Assembly (NCBI RefSeq): GCF_000176915.2
Contig: NC_014844.1
Location: 2,232,001-2,296,000, forward strand
Reading direction: 5' to 3'
DNA from: Pseudodesulfovibrio aespoeensis Aspo-2
GTDB lineage: Bacteria; Desulfobacterota; Desulfovibrionia; Desulfovibrionales; Desulfovibrionaceae
Length of the DNA: 64,000 nt
Under the pieces are notes generated by a model, which was given only the letters and a program-made list of their open reading frames with translations, ran no database searches and was not told the DNA's origin. Position numbers and translations under genes: made by a program. Shown one piece after another: positions 1 to 8,832 of the stretch (position 1 is the stretch's first letter; the number at the start of each line of letters is the position of its first letter).

Positions 1-1
1 C

Positions 2-1909
2 GTGGACCGCGCCAAGGCGGCGCTTGACCGCATAAGCCTGCTCGCCACCGAAACCGTGCCCACCCATCTGGCCGCGGGCCGGGTCACGGCAGGGCCGATC
101 TATGCCCGCTGCTCGTCGCCCACCTTCCACGCCGCGGCCATGGACGGCATCGCCGTGCGCGCCGAGGCCACCTTTGCCGCGCGCGAGGACCAGCCCGTAT
201 CCCTGAGCCACGGCACGGGATTCGTCTTCGTCAACACCGGCAATCCCCTGCCCGAGGGCATGAACGCTGTGATCATGATCGAGAACGTGGTCCAAAAGGA
301 CGATATCACGGCGCTCATCGACGCCCCGGCCTTCCCCTGGCAGCACGTCCGCCGCATCGGCGAGGACATCGTGGCCACCGAACTGCTCATTTCCCAGTTC
401 CGCCAGCTCATGCCGTGCGACATCGGCGCCCTGCTCTCGGCAGGCATCTACGAGGTCCAAGTGCGCGAGCGCGTCAGGGCCGTGTTCCTGCCCACGGGCG
501 ACGAGGTGCTCGACTTCAAGGACAGGCCAGAGCCGCAGGCCGGGCAGGTCATCGAATCCAACTCCCAGGTGTTCATGGCCTACGCCGCCTCCTGGGGCAT
601 CGACGCGAGCTATACCCCGCCAGTGCCCGACCACGAGGAAACCTTGCGCCAGGCCGTGCTCGACGGGCTGGCCGCAGGCAACCATGCGGTCATCGTGGGC
701 GCAGGCTCCAGCGCGGGCAGCAAGGATTATTCGAAGCGGGTCTTCGAGTCCCTGGGCCGGGTGCTGGTCCACGGCATCTCGGTCATGCCCGGCAAGCCGA
801 CCCTGGTGGCCGTGACCGACGAACGCAGCGGCCATCCGGGCCGCCTGCTTGTGGGCGCGCCCGGCTACCCGGTCAGCGCCGTGGTCTGCCACGAGAAAAT
901 CCTGGCCCCGGTCCTCTCCTGGCTCATGGGCGCGACCCCGCCCGAACGTGCCACCGCCGAAGTGGTGCTGGCCCGCAAGACACCCTCCAAGCCGGGCATG
1001 CGCGAGGCGTTGCGGCTGGCCGCCGGACGCATCAATGAACGCATCGTGGCCGCCCCGCTGGCGCGCGGCGCGGGCATGATCACCACCATGACCCGGGCCC
1101 AGGCCGTGACCTACATCCCCGAGGAATCCGAAGGCGTGGACGAGGGCGAGACCATCACCGCCGAGCTGCTGGTCCCCCTGGCCGATCTTGACCGCGTCCT
1201 GGTCCATGTGGGCAGCCACGACAACACCATCGACCTGCTGGCCAACGAGCTGATGGGGCTGGCCGAGCCGCTGCGGCTGGTGTCGAGCCACGCCGGGAGC
1301 ATGGGCGGCCTGAACGCCCTCAAGGCCGGGTCCGCCCTGTTCGCGGGCGCGCACCTGTTCGACCCGGAGACCGCCGACTTCAACTTCCCGTTCATCGCCC
1401 GCTATCTCAAGGGGCTGGACGTGACCGTGGTCAACCTCGCCATCCGCCACCAGGGGTTGATCGTGGCCAGGGGCAACCCCCTGTCCATCCTCGGCGTCGA
1501 GGATCTGGCGCGCGAGGACGTGCTCTTCATCAACCGCCAGCGCGGGGCAGGCACCCGCATCCTGCTCGACCATCACCTCAAGACCGCCGACATCTCGCCG
1601 CGCGTGGTCCGGGGCTATGACAACGAGGAATTCACGCACATGGCCGTGGCCGTCAACGTGCTCACCGGCGCGGCCTCCTGCGGCCTGGGCATCTTTGCCG
1701 CGGCCAAGGCGCTTGATCTCGACTTCGTGCCCCTGGCCCGCGAGCGGTACGATCTGGTCATCCCCACGGCGCACATGGAAGACCCACGCATCGTCACCCT
1801 GCTGGCGACCATCCGCAAAGAGGCCGTCAAGACCGCCATCAATGCGCTGGGCGGCTACGAAACAGATCTCACCGGCCAGATCATGCGCCCCGGCATGGGC
1901 CTGGGTTGA
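2..1909 (+). CDS. MoeA-type molybdopterin molybdotransferase fused to a PBP-like domain (5' partial)
   Basis: The N-terminal ~400 residues are a MoeA/molybdopterin-binding protein, which inserts molybdate into adenylylated molybdopterin in the cytosol. Visible signatures are TGDEVLDF, the SNSQVF stretch, AGSSAGSKDY in place of the usual SGGvSvGdyD, and PGKPTLVAV. From about residue 395 the protein continues as a periplasmic-binding-like domain of the kind fused to MoeA in many anaerobes (HVGSHDNTIDLLA, RGAGTRILLDHHL). Such domains are thought to sense or present molybdate or tungstate. The frame is open to the window edge; the first visible codon is GTG, and the usual leading helix seems short, so the true start probably lies upstream. 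The next gene follows after 18 bp. Confidence 0.88.
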   Translation: MDRAKAALDRISLLATETVPTHLAAGRVTAGPIYARCSSPTFHAAAMDGIAVRAEATFAAREDQPVSLSHGTGFVFVNTGNPLPEGMNAVIMIENVVQKDDITALIDAPAFPWQHVRRIGEDIVATELLISQFRQLMPCDIGALLSAGIYEVQVRERVRAVFLPTGDEVLDFKDRPEPQAGQVIESNSQVFMAYAASWGIDASYTPPVPDHEETLRQAVLDGLAAGNHAVIVGAGSSAGSKDYSKRVFESLGRVLVHGISVMPGKPTLVAVTDERSGHPGRLLVGAPGYPVSAVVCHEKILAPVLSWLMGATPPERATAEVVLARKTPSKPGMREALRLAAGRINERIVAAPLARGAGMITTMTRAQAVTYIPEESEGVDEGETITAELLVPLADLDRVLVHVGSHDNTIDLLANELMGLAEPLRLVSSHAGSMGGLNALKAGSALFAGAHLFDPETADFNFPFIARYLKGLDVTVVNLAIRHQGLIVARGNPLSILGVEDLAREDVLFINRQRGAGTRILLDHHLKTADISPRVVRGYDNEEFTHMAVAVNVLTGAASCGLGIFAAAKALDLDFVPLARERYDLVIPTAHMEDPRIVTLLATIRKEAVKTAINALGGYETDLTGQIMRPGMGLG

Positions 1910-1927
1910 GAAAAGGAAGCAAAGCCC

Positions 1928-2461
1928 ATGTCGTCACACACGGCCCTCGTGGTCATCGATGTCCAGAACGTCATGTTCGAAACCCCTGGTTACGACCTGT
2001 ATCAGGCGGCCCAGGTCCTGGATGTGATCACGAGGCTGATCGGATCAGCCCGCGCGGCCAGTGTGCCAATTGTCTACATCCAGCACACCACCAGGGAGCC
2101 GGGCAGCGAATTCGAGCAGGATTCGCACAACTGGCGGATACGCCCCGCCATCGCCCCGCAGCCCGGCGACACCATCTCGCTCAAATACTCCTATGACGCG
2201 TTTTTCGACACGGGCCTCGACGAGGCGCTCAAGAGACTCGGCGCACAGCGGCTCGTCTTCTGCGGCCTCCAGACCGAGATCTGCGTGGACACCACGGTGC
2301 GCAGCGCCCTGGCCCACGGCTATGCGAGCGTGCTCGTGGCAGACGGCCACTCCACCTACGACACGGACGCGGCCCCGGCCCGCACCATCATCGCCCACCA
2401 CAACGCGGTGCTCAAACGCCGGTTCTGCACGGTCACGCCCTCGGGCGAGGTCCGGTTTTAG
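1928..2461 (+). CDS. Isochorismatase-family cysteine hydrolase
   Basis: This 177-aa protein has the complete catalytic triad of the isochorismatase/nicotinamidase superfamily: Asp11 in VVIDVQN, Lys86 in SLKYSYDAF, and Cys119 in GLQTEICVDTTV. The cis-peptide region before the cysteine is also typical. Members hydrolyse amides, carbamoyl groups or isochorismate in the cytosol, and the substrate cannot be read from sequence. It starts 18 bp after the MoeA fusion with AGGAAG upstream, so the two may be co-transcribed. A hairpin terminator follows directly. Family assignment is firm; specificity is unknown. Confidence 0.88.
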   Translation: MSSHTALVVIDVQNVMFETPGYDLYQAAQVLDVITRLIGSARAASVPIVYIQHTTREPGSEFEQDSHNWRIRPAIAPQPGDTISLKYSYDAFFDTGLDEALKRLGAQRLVFCGLQTEICVDTTVRSALAHGYASVLVADGHSTYDTDAAPARTIIAHHNAVLKRRFCTVTPSGEVRF

Positions 2462-2492
2462 CCGACGCGAAAGGCACATCTTCGGACAAAAC

Positions 2493-2522
2493 AAAAGGCC
2501 GCTCCCGTGAGCGGCCTTTCGC
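2493..2522. terminator. Bidirectional rho-independent terminator
   Basis: A 12-bp stem (AAAAGGCCGCTC / GAGCGGCCTTTC, outermost pair imperfect) with loop CCGT lies between the convergent hydrolase and radical SAM genes. The A-rich and T-rich flanks suit termination in both directions. Confidence 0.8.
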
Positions 2523-2540
2523 GTGTCCTTTGATCCGGCA

Positions 2541-4055
2541 TCATCCCCCGCAGGCCGGGATGGTGCCGCTGGTGGTGTCGGTGTGCATGACGCGCTTGGC
2601 CACCCGGTCGAAGTGCAGGCCGAGGATGGCAAGCTCCACGGCCACGGGGAAGGCCTTGCGGTTGGTCAGCATGGTCTTGAACATGAGCTTCCAGTAGTTG
2701 AAGCGGGCGCGCGAGACCACGCCGATGTGCCACATGCTCCTGGCCAGGGCCAGCAGCTCGGCCGGATCGGTCCGCCGCCGGGCGGTGGGGATGTACTCGC
2801 TCAGGAAGGTGTTGATCCGCTTGTAGTATTTGCGGGGGGAATAGATGACGCCGAGCAATTGCTTGAAGCCGTCCAGCAACGCCTTGCGGCCCATGGTCGG
2901 GATGAAGTTCAGGCAGGCGTCGGTGTTCTCGCCGCTCGCCTCGCCAAAGAGCCGCCCTTCCCTTTCCAGCCGTCCCCACAGCCGGGTCTGCGGCATGGCG
3001 TTGAGCACGCCGACCATGGCCGTGACCACCCCGATCTCCTGGATGAACCGGATCTGCTGCTCGAAGATGGACTTGGTGTCGTGATCAAAGCCCACGATGA
3101 ACCCGCCCATGACCTGCATCCCGTGACGGTGAATCTCCCTGACCGCGCTGGCGAAATCCATGGCCACGTTCTGCTTCTTGCCGCACTCGATCAGGCTGTC
3201 CACCGACGGCGTTTCAATGCCGATGAAGACCTTGTGGAAGTTGGCCTCGCTCATCATGGTCATGAGCTCCGGGTCTGCGGCCAGATTGATGCTCGCCTCG
3301 GTCATGAGCATGTAGGGATAGCCGCGTTCCCGCTGCCAGTCCGCCAGCCGGGGCAGCAGCCGCTTCACGTGGGCCACGTTGCCGATGAAGTTGTCGTCCA
3401 CAATGAACACGGTGTCGCGCCAGCCCGCGTCGTACAGGCTCTGCATCTCGCGCAGCATCTGGTCCGGGCTCTTGACCCGCGACCGCCTGCCGTTAAGCGC
3501 CATGATGCCGCAGAACTCGCAGTCAAAGGGACAGCCGCGCGAATACTGCACGGACATGGACACATAGTCCTTGAAATTCAGCAGTTCCCAGAGCGGAAGC
3601 GGCGTGGTCGCGAGATCAGGCCACCGCTCCGACTGATACATTTCCCTGGCCACTCCGCTTTGCAGATCCTCCACAAAGGCGGCCATGATCTCCTCGGCCT
3701 CGCCCACGATGAAGTGATCGACGCCGGGAAACGTCTCACGCCCGGTGCCAAAGGCCGGACCGCCCGCGACCACGAGCTTGCCCGCCTCCCTGGCCCGCCC
3801 GATGATCTGGCGCGCGCTGGGGGCCTGGACCAGCATGGCGCTGACCATGACCATGTCCGCCCAGGCCAGATCCGCCTCGCTCAGGGGCGCGACATTGGTG
3901 TCCACAAGCCGCTTCTCCCACTCCGCCGGAAGCATGGCGGCCACCGTGAGCAGCCCCAGGGGCGGAAAGGCCGCTTTTTTGGAAATGAATGGAAGAACGT
4001 GCTTGAAACTCCAGAAAGTATCCGGATAGGCGGGATAGACGAGCAATGTTTTCAT
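2541..4055 (-). CDS. B12-binding radical SAM protein with DUF4070 C-terminus
   Basis: This 504-aa protein has an N-terminal cobalamin-binding-like Rossmann domain (residues 1-150, starting MKTLLVYPAYPDTFWSFK), a radical SAM core with C175-x3-C179-x2-C182 (SRGCPFDCEFCG), and a C-terminal helical domain of the DUF4070 type. Such proteins use a 4Fe-4S cluster and SAM, sometimes with cobalamin, for methylations or other radical reactions; hopanoid and bacteriochlorophyll methylases have this architecture. The canonical DxHxxG cobalamin motif is not evident. I place the start at 4055 because GGAGAGG precedes it at good spacing; the frame is open 105 bp further up but with poor coding character. 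Substrate unknown. Confidence 0.85.
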   Translation of the reverse strand: MKTLLVYPAYPDTFWSFKHVLPFISKKAAFPPLGLLTVAAMLPAEWEKRLVDTNVAPLSEADLAWADMVMVSAMLVQAPSARQIIGRAREAGKLVVAGGPAFGTGRETFPGVDHFIVGEAEEIMAAFVEDLQSGVAREMYQSERWPDLATTPLPLWELLNFKDYVSMSVQYSRGCPFDCEFCGIMALNGRRSRVKSPDQMLREMQSLYDAGWRDTVFIVDDNFIGNVAHVKRLLPRLADWQRERGYPYMLMTEASINLAADPELMTMMSEANFHKVFIGIETPSVDSLIECGKKQNVAMDFASAVREIHRHGMQVMGGFIVGFDHDTKSIFEQQIRFIQEIGVVTAMVGVLNAMPQTRLWGRLEREGRLFGEASGENTDACLNFIPTMGRKALLDGFKQLLGVIYSPRKYYKRINTFLSEYIPTARRRTDPAELLALARSMWHIGVVSRARFNYWKLMFKTMLTNRKAFPVAVELAILGLHFDRVAKRVMHTDTTSGTIPACGG

Positions 4056-4225
4056 GGCGAATGACCTCTCCATAAGCATAGAAAGGGTGCAGGGAATTGC
4101 AAGGGTCATCCGCAGATTATAACATGGGTTCCGGTCACTCCCCCGTGGACCATGGCGCACGCGCCACTTTCGCGCGGGCCGGCCTGCAACAGGGCCGCCC
4201 TCTCCGTCTCATGAAAAAGTCTCAG

Positions 4226-4561
4226 CTACCCCAGCTTCAGGCCGTTGGGTACCGGCTTGTCCGGCACGGCCAGAACCACGCCGTCGTCGCGGTAAAAGCC
4301 GGCGATCAGGCACTCGGAGCGCATGGGGCCGATCTGCTTGGGCGCGAAGTTGACCACAGCCACGATCTGGCGGCCCACCAGTTCCTCGGGGGCATAATGC
4401 TCCGTGATCTGCGCACTTGATTTGCGCTCGCCAATCTCCGGGCCGAAATCCACCCACACCTTGTAGGCCGGATTGCGCGCCTCAGGGAACGGCTCGACCC
4501 TGGCGATGGTCCCCACGCGCAGCTCCACCTGCTCGAAATCATTCCAGCTTATCGTCTTCAT
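4226..4561 (-). CDS. csaA: CsaA-like tRNA-binding domain protein
   Basis: This 111-aa single-domain protein begins [19 protein letters not shown] and contains the OB-fold tRNA-binding signature ([33 protein letters not shown]). It matches CsaA in length and motif order. CsaA is a homodimeric cytosolic protein with export-chaperone-like activity and tRNA-binding capacity. GGAGGG lies 4 bp before the start. It is transcribed toward the radical SAM gene after a short gap, and is divergent from the nucleoside-gate membrane protein. Confidence 0.9.
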   Translation of the reverse strand: MKTISWNDFEQVELRVGTIARVEPFPEARNPAYKVWVDFGPEIGERKSSAQITEHYAPEELVGRQIVAVVNFAPKQIGPMRSECLIAGFYRDDGVVLAVPDKPVPNGLKLG

Positions 4562-4691
4562 GCGCCCTCCGTCTCGGCTAACAGCACCCTAACACGCTCT
4601 GCGGACTGCGAAAAGGGGCAAACGCCTCAAGCGCTTCTTTTCATTTGGCAACAAATCCCCTATCGTGCGCGACCAGACACCAAGGAGAACC

Positions 4692-5660
4692 ATGCGCGAC
4701 CTCATCACCCCCACCAAAGACCTGCTCCGGGACGCCTTCAGCGCCAGCTATGAGATGTTCAAGGTCATGATCCCGGTCATCATCGTGGTCAAACTGCTCC
4801 AGGAGCTGGGGCTCATCGCCTGGCTGGCCTGGCCGCTCAAGCCGATCATGGGGCTGGTGGGGCTGCCCGCCGAGATGGGGCTTGTCTGGGCCACGGCCAT
4901 CGTCAACACGACTTACGCGGGCCTCATCGTCTTCCTCTCCCTGGCAGCGGACAACCCGCTCACCGCGGCCCAGGCCACGGTCCTGGCCGTGCTCATCCTG
5001 GTGGCCCACTCCCTGCCCGTGGAAAGCTCCATCGCCAGACGATCCGGGGCGCGCTTCCTCTTTCAGTGCGTGGTGCGGCTGGCCGGGGCATTCCTGCTGG
5101 GCTGGCTGCTCCACCACATCTACACGGCCACCGGCACCCTGCAGGAACCGGCCACGGTCCTCTTCCGCATGGACCCGCAGGCCGCAGCCGACCCGTCCCT
5201 GGCCGCCTGGGCCGTGGATCAGTCCATCAACCTCCTCTCCATCTTCGGCGTCATCCTCGTGCTGCTGGTCATGATGCGCCTGCTCACGGCCCTTCGGATC
5301 ATCGAATTCATGAACACCCTGCTGCGACCGGTGCTCAAGCTCATCGGCATCGGCACCAAGGCATCGGCCATCACGGTCATCGGCCTGACCATGGGATTAT
5401 CCTATGGCGGCGGCCTGATCATCAGCGAGGCGCGCAAGGGCAACGTGGGCAAGGAGGACATCTTCTATTCCCTGACCCTGATGGGCTTGTGCCACTCGCT
5501 GATCGAGGATACGTTGCTGCTGGCCCTCATCGGCGGCCACGTCTCCGGCATCTTCTGGGGACGGCTGGTCTTCGCCGTGGTGGCCGTGGCAGGCATCGTC
5601 CAGATCGTGCGCCGACTGCCCGCCCGCGTCCAGAACACCTACCTCTGGGTCGGCAAATGA
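4692..5660 (+). CDS. Nucleoside-recognition (Gate) domain membrane protein
   Basis: This 322-aa polytopic membrane protein carries two Gate/nucleoside-recognition segments. The first is around residues 15-120 (VMIPVIIVVKLLQELGLIAWL, LVWATAIVNTTYAG) and the second around residues 175-300 (GIGTKASAITVIGLTMGLSYGGGLI, LMGLCHSLIEDTLLL). Proteins of this superfamily include spore maturation SpmA/SpmB and concentrative nucleoside transporters; the substrate here is unknown. The frame opens at 4665, but the ATG at 4692 has AAGGAG at 4682-4687 and gives a sensible cytosolic N-terminus. RidA follows 26 bp downstream. Confidence 0.78.
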   Translation: MRDLITPTKDLLRDAFSASYEMFKVMIPVIIVVKLLQELGLIAWLAWPLKPIMGLVGLPAEMGLVWATAIVNTTYAGLIVFLSLAADNPLTAAQATVLAVLILVAHSLPVESSIARRSGARFLFQCVVRLAGAFLLGWLLHHIYTATGTLQEPATVLFRMDPQAAADPSLAAWAVDQSINLLSIFGVILVLLVMMRLLTALRIIEFMNTLLRPVLKLIGIGTKASAITVIGLTMGLSYGGGLIISEARKGNVGKEDIFYSLTLMGLCHSLIEDTLLLALIGGHVSGIFWGRLVFAVVAVAGIVQIVRRLPARVQNTYLWVGK

Positions 5661-5686
5661 CCGCCCGGAGCCTGCGAGGAGAACCC

Positions 5687-6070
5687 ATGTCGGACATCGC
5701 CCTCATTCACACGGACACAGCCCCGGCTGCTGTCGGCCCATACTCCCAGGCCACCCGGACCGGGAACATGCTCTTTGTCTCCGGCCAGCTCGGCATCATT
5801 CCAGGCCAGGGCAAGCTCGCCGAAGGGTTCAAGGCCCAGACGCGCCAGGCCCTGGACAATCTCAAGGCCATCCTCGAAGCGGCAGGGTCGTCCCTGGACC
5901 GGGTCCTGGCCGTGGACGTGTTTGTCATGGACATGGCCCGCTTTGCGGACCTCAACGCCATCTATTCGGAATACTTCGGCAACCACAAACCGGCCCGGGC
6001 GGCCATCCAGGTGGCCGGGCTGCCCCTGGGCGGACTGGTCGAACTCAAGTGCATCGCCCTTGCGCTGTAG
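5687..6070 (+). CDS. ridA: RidA family enamine/imine deaminase
   Basis: This 127-aa protein is the normal size for RidA/YjgF. It shows the conserved GPYSQATRTGNMLFVSGQLG block near residues 17-36, the GNHKPARAAIQVAGLP block containing the carboxylate-binding arginine, and a C-terminal VELKCIAL strand. RidA trimers hydrolyse reactive 2-aminoacrylate and related imines made by PLP enzymes. GAGGAG precedes the ATG. It lies 26 bp behind the Gate-domain protein and is probably co-transcribed with it. Confidence 0.93.
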   Translation: MSDIALIHTDTAPAAVGPYSQATRTGNMLFVSGQLGIIPGQGKLAEGFKAQTRQALDNLKAILEAAGSSLDRVLAVDVFVMDMARFADLNAIYSEYFGNHKPARAAIQVAGLPLGGLVELKCIALAL

Positions 6071-6231
6071 GGCCGCAACAGAAACTCCGCTTGACACCGC
6101 CAAACCAAGTCCGGTAAGCCAAAAACCATGACACGCACCACCGCCGCCCGTTTCTTTTTCTTTAGCTTTTTTAACAGGAACGCCTGCGGTCCCGGTGTGC
6201 GCTGACATCTGACGAAATGGAATCAGCAACC

Positions 6232-6266
6232 AAGAGGCCGCGGGCATAGTCCGCGGCCTCTTTCAT
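6232..6266 (+). terminator. Rho-independent terminator
   Basis: A perfect 12-bp stem AAGAGGCCGCGG / CCGCGGCCTCTT (6232-6243 and 6251-6262) with loop GCATAGT is followed by TCATTTTG. It sits between ridA and the ADTH synthase gene. The rest of 6071-6308 shows nothing I can support as a gene. Confidence 0.8.
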
Positions 6267-6308
6267 TTTGGGCCGCACACGCGACCGAAAACCAAAAAGG
6301 AGAGCGTC

Positions 6309-7100
6309 ATGCACCTGGGAAAAGCCATCCGCATGGAACGGATCATGAACCGCAACAACGGGCGCACCATCGTGGTGCCTCTGGACCACGGCGTCACCGT
6401 CGGCCCCATCTACGGGCTGGTGGACCTGCGCGAGACCGTCAACCTCGTGGCCGAGGGCGGGGCCAACGCAATGCTCATGCACAAGGGCATCCCCCGCTGC
6501 TCCCACCGCGCGGGGGGCAAGGACATCGGCCTGATCATCCATCTTTCGGCCTCCACGACGCTTTCGCCCTTTCCCAACGCCAAGACCATCGTGGGCACGG
6601 TCACCGACGCCATCAAGCTCGGCGCGGACGCGGTGTCCGTGCATGTCAACCTGGGCGACGAGGCCGAGCCGCAGATGCTGGCCGACCTCGGCAGGCTCTG
6701 CTCCGAGGCCAATGAATGGGGGATGCCGGTGCTGGCCATGATGTACGCGCGCGGCCCCAAGATCACCAACGAGTACGACCCGGACGTGGTCTCCCACTGC
6801 GCGCGCGTGGGCGTGGAGCTCGGCGCGGACATCGTCAAGGTCAACTACACCGGCGACATCGACTCCTTCGCGCGGGTGGTGGACGGCTGCTGCGTGCCTG
6901 TGGTCATCGCGGGCGGCCCCAAGCTGGAGAGCGAGCGCGATCTGGTCCAGATGGTCCACGATTCCATCCGCGCGGGCGGCTCGGGCCTCTCGGTGGGCCG
7001 CAACATCTTCCAGCACGAGAGCCCGGCCAAGATCGTGGCCGCCCTACACAAGGTCGTGCACGAAGACTGGGACGTGGATGCGGCCATGGCTCTGCTGTAA
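6309..7100 (+). CDS. ADTH synthase / DhnA-type class I aldolase
   Basis: This 263-aa TIM-barrel aldolase matches 2-amino-3,7-dideoxy-D-threo-hept-6-ulosonate synthase. Features are the N-terminal IVVPLDHGVTVGPIYGL with the catalytic aspartate, the tyrosine-bearing MMYARGPKI block, the Schiff-base lysine K177 in GADIVKVNYTGD, and the phosphate-binding GGSGLSVGRNIFQ. In archaea and several deltaproteobacteria this enzyme condenses 6-deoxy-5-ketofructose-1-phosphate with aspartate semialdehyde, the first step of an aromatic route without DAHP. aroC is in the same window at 40942. AAAAAGGAG precedes the start. Fructose-bisphosphate aldolase is the alternative reading. Confidence 0.85.
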   Translation: MHLGKAIRMERIMNRNNGRTIVVPLDHGVTVGPIYGLVDLRETVNLVAEGGANAMLMHKGIPRCSHRAGGKDIGLIIHLSASTTLSPFPNAKTIVGTVTDAIKLGADAVSVHVNLGDEAEPQMLADLGRLCSEANEWGMPVLAMMYARGPKITNEYDPDVVSHCARVGVELGADIVKVNYTGDIDSFARVVDGCCVPVVIAGGPKLESERDLVQMVHDSIRAGGSGLSVGRNIFQHESPAKIVAALHKVVHEDWDVDAAMALL

Positions 7101-7173
7101 CAGGAAGTGCAGGCAGGCGGGACGGAACGGCAACGCCCTGTCCGCATGCATGAATATGGAGATGAGTGAAACA

Positions 7174-7198
7174 GGGCGGACCGGATGCCGGTTCGCCC
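7174..7198. terminator. Hairpin between convergent genes, probable terminator
   Basis: An 11-bp stem GGGCGGACCGG / CCGGTTCGCCC with one G-U pair and loop ATG lies between the ADTH synthase and Hpt genes. No clear T tract follows, so efficiency is uncertain. Confidence 0.5.
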
Positions 7199-7211
7199 GT
7201 GTCATTGCAGC

Positions 7212-7520
7212 CTATCGCACGAATTCCACCCGGACGGTGGCCAGATAGCGGGCCATGCCCTCGATAAGAACGAGGCATTGCGCCTCGTCCCCGGCCTTGG
7301 CCGCATTCTCAAGCGCAAGGCCGATGTCGCCCATGCCGCGGAACCCGTAGCCATAGCCAGTGCCTCTGGCCGTGTGGCCAAGTCGCTCGAGCGCTGCGAA
7401 GTCGCGGGCCGTATGGGCGGCCCGCATGGTATCCACATCCTTGTGCGAACTGGCGAAGAATCGCTCCATCAGTTCCTCAAGGTCGGAATCAATGCGTTCT
7501 ATGATGGCTGTGTCGTCCAT
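7212..7520 (-). CDS. Stand-alone Hpt (histidine phosphotransfer) domain protein
   Basis: This 102-aa all-helical protein consists of one Hpt domain with the phospho-accepting His49 in ALERLGHTARGTGYGYGFRG. The motif matches the HxxKGxxxxxG pattern, with arginine in place of lysine. Hpt proteins relay phosphate between hybrid sensor kinases and response regulators in the cytosol. No kinase or regulator is adjacent; the nearest receiver is at 28427. It is a monocistronic minus-strand gene between two plus-strand genes. Confidence 0.8.
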   Translation of the reverse strand: MDDTAIIERIDSDLEELMERFFASSHKDVDTMRAAHTARDFAALERLGHTARGTGYGYGFRGMGDIGLALENAAKAGDEAQCLVLIEGMARYLATVRVEFVR

Positions 7521-7652
7521 GGTATCCCTTTGCCCGGAGGCGTCCGTGCCGGGTATTGCCCTGACTTGAACTCACCGGGAAATGCCCCTAAGGTTTGCCT
7601 GACATTCACCTCTGACACGAACCCTGTCAAGCCTAGGGGTATGGCGCATTTC

Positions 7653-8819
7653 ATGAAACATCTCGTCCTGATGATTGTCCTCTCCCTGCTGCTCCTGCCG
7701 CTCGCCTCCTGCTCGCGCTACGACGCGGTCAGGATAGCCAGAGCGGCGGCCACGGGCAGCCCGGCGGCCGCAGCCGAGTCCCTGGCCCGCGACAAGGCCA
7801 TGGGCTACGCCACCAATCCAGCGGCCCTGGCTACGGACCTGAAACAACTCAAGAAGACCATCGAGGACTTCATCAAGGCCGTGGAATCCGTGTGGGGCAA
7901 GCAGGATGCCCGCCTCCCCAGCCCCAGGGAATACGTCAAGTACACCCACAACTATCTCTCGCGGGCCAGCGTGGATTTCGACCAGGGCATCATCACCGTG
8001 GAGACCCTGGACCAGCAAAAGCCCCTGGACAGCCTCAGGACAGCCATCGTCACCACCCTGCTGACCCCGGCAGACCCGCGCTCCGTGGACCTGTACACGG
8101 CCAAGCCGGTCAAGCTGGGTGACACGCCCTTTCTCTATGGCGAGGTCAAGGACCAGCAGAACGAGGACATCCGCTGGGCGTGGCGGGCCGAGCGGTTCGC
8201 GGACCACCTCATCGCCACACGGGTCGCCACGCGGACCGTGGACGGCAGGACCGTGCGCTCCGTGACCATCGCCATGGTCGGGGGCCACCTGGACATCCGC
8301 GCCCGCAAGTATCAGGCCCTGGTCGAGGCGGCGGCAAGACGGTTCGACGTGAGCCGGAGCCTTGTATACGCCGTCATCCGGGTCGAGTCGGATTTCAACC
8401 CCTTTGCCGTCAGCCACGCCATGGCCGTGGGGCTGATGCAGGTGGTGCCCTCCACCGCCGGGAGCGACGTGTACCGCCTGCTCAACGGGCGTGACGGCCA
8501 GCCCAGCCGCGAGGGACTCTTTGACCCGCCCACCAACATCACCTACGGCACGGCCTACCTGCATATGCTCGACACCCGCTTCCTGTCCGGCGTGATCGAC
8601 CCCGTCTCGCGCGAGTACTGCGTCATCGCGGGCTACAACGGCGGCGCGGGCGCGGTGCTCAGGACATTCGACAGCGACCGGTCGCAGGCCGCAGCGCGGA
8701 TAAACTCCATGCATCCCGGACAGGTCTATGATACGCTGCGCGCAAGCCTGCCCCACGGAGAGACCAGACGCTACCTGGGCAAGGTGGTCGAGGCCAGAAG
8801 ACACTTCATCAACTTCTAA
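7653..8819 (+). CDS. mltC: Membrane-bound lytic murein transglycosylase, MltC-like lipoprotein
   Basis: This 388-aa protein starts with a lipoprotein signal ending LASC (Cys20). A DUF3393-like N-domain spans ~50-220, and a C-terminal SLT lysozyme-like domain carries the catalytic Glu245 (AVIRVESDFNPFAVS), MAVGLMQVVP, NITYGTAYLHML and AGYNGGAGAV. It cleaves peptidoglycan glycan strands to 1,6-anhydro-muropeptides at the outer membrane. An in-frame ATG at 7641 sits too close to AGGGG, so the ATG at 7653 is preferred. The PilZ membrane protein gene follows by 13 bp. Confidence 0.87.
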   Translation: MKHLVLMIVLSLLLLPLASCSRYDAVRIARAAATGSPAAAAESLARDKAMGYATNPAALATDLKQLKKTIEDFIKAVESVWGKQDARLPSPREYVKYTHNYLSRASVDFDQGIITVETLDQQKPLDSLRTAIVTTLLTPADPRSVDLYTAKPVKLGDTPFLYGEVKDQQNEDIRWAWRAERFADHLIATRVATRTVDGRTVRSVTIAMVGGHLDIRARKYQALVEAAARRFDVSRSLVYAVIRVESDFNPFAVSHAMAVGLMQVVPSTAGSDVYRLLNGRDGQPSREGLFDPPTNITYGTAYLHMLDTRFLSGVIDPVSREYCVIAGYNGGAGAVLRTFDSDRSQAAARINSMHPGQVYDTLRASLPHGETRRYLGKVVEARRHFINF

Positions 8820-8832
8820 CCGGTCGCCATCA

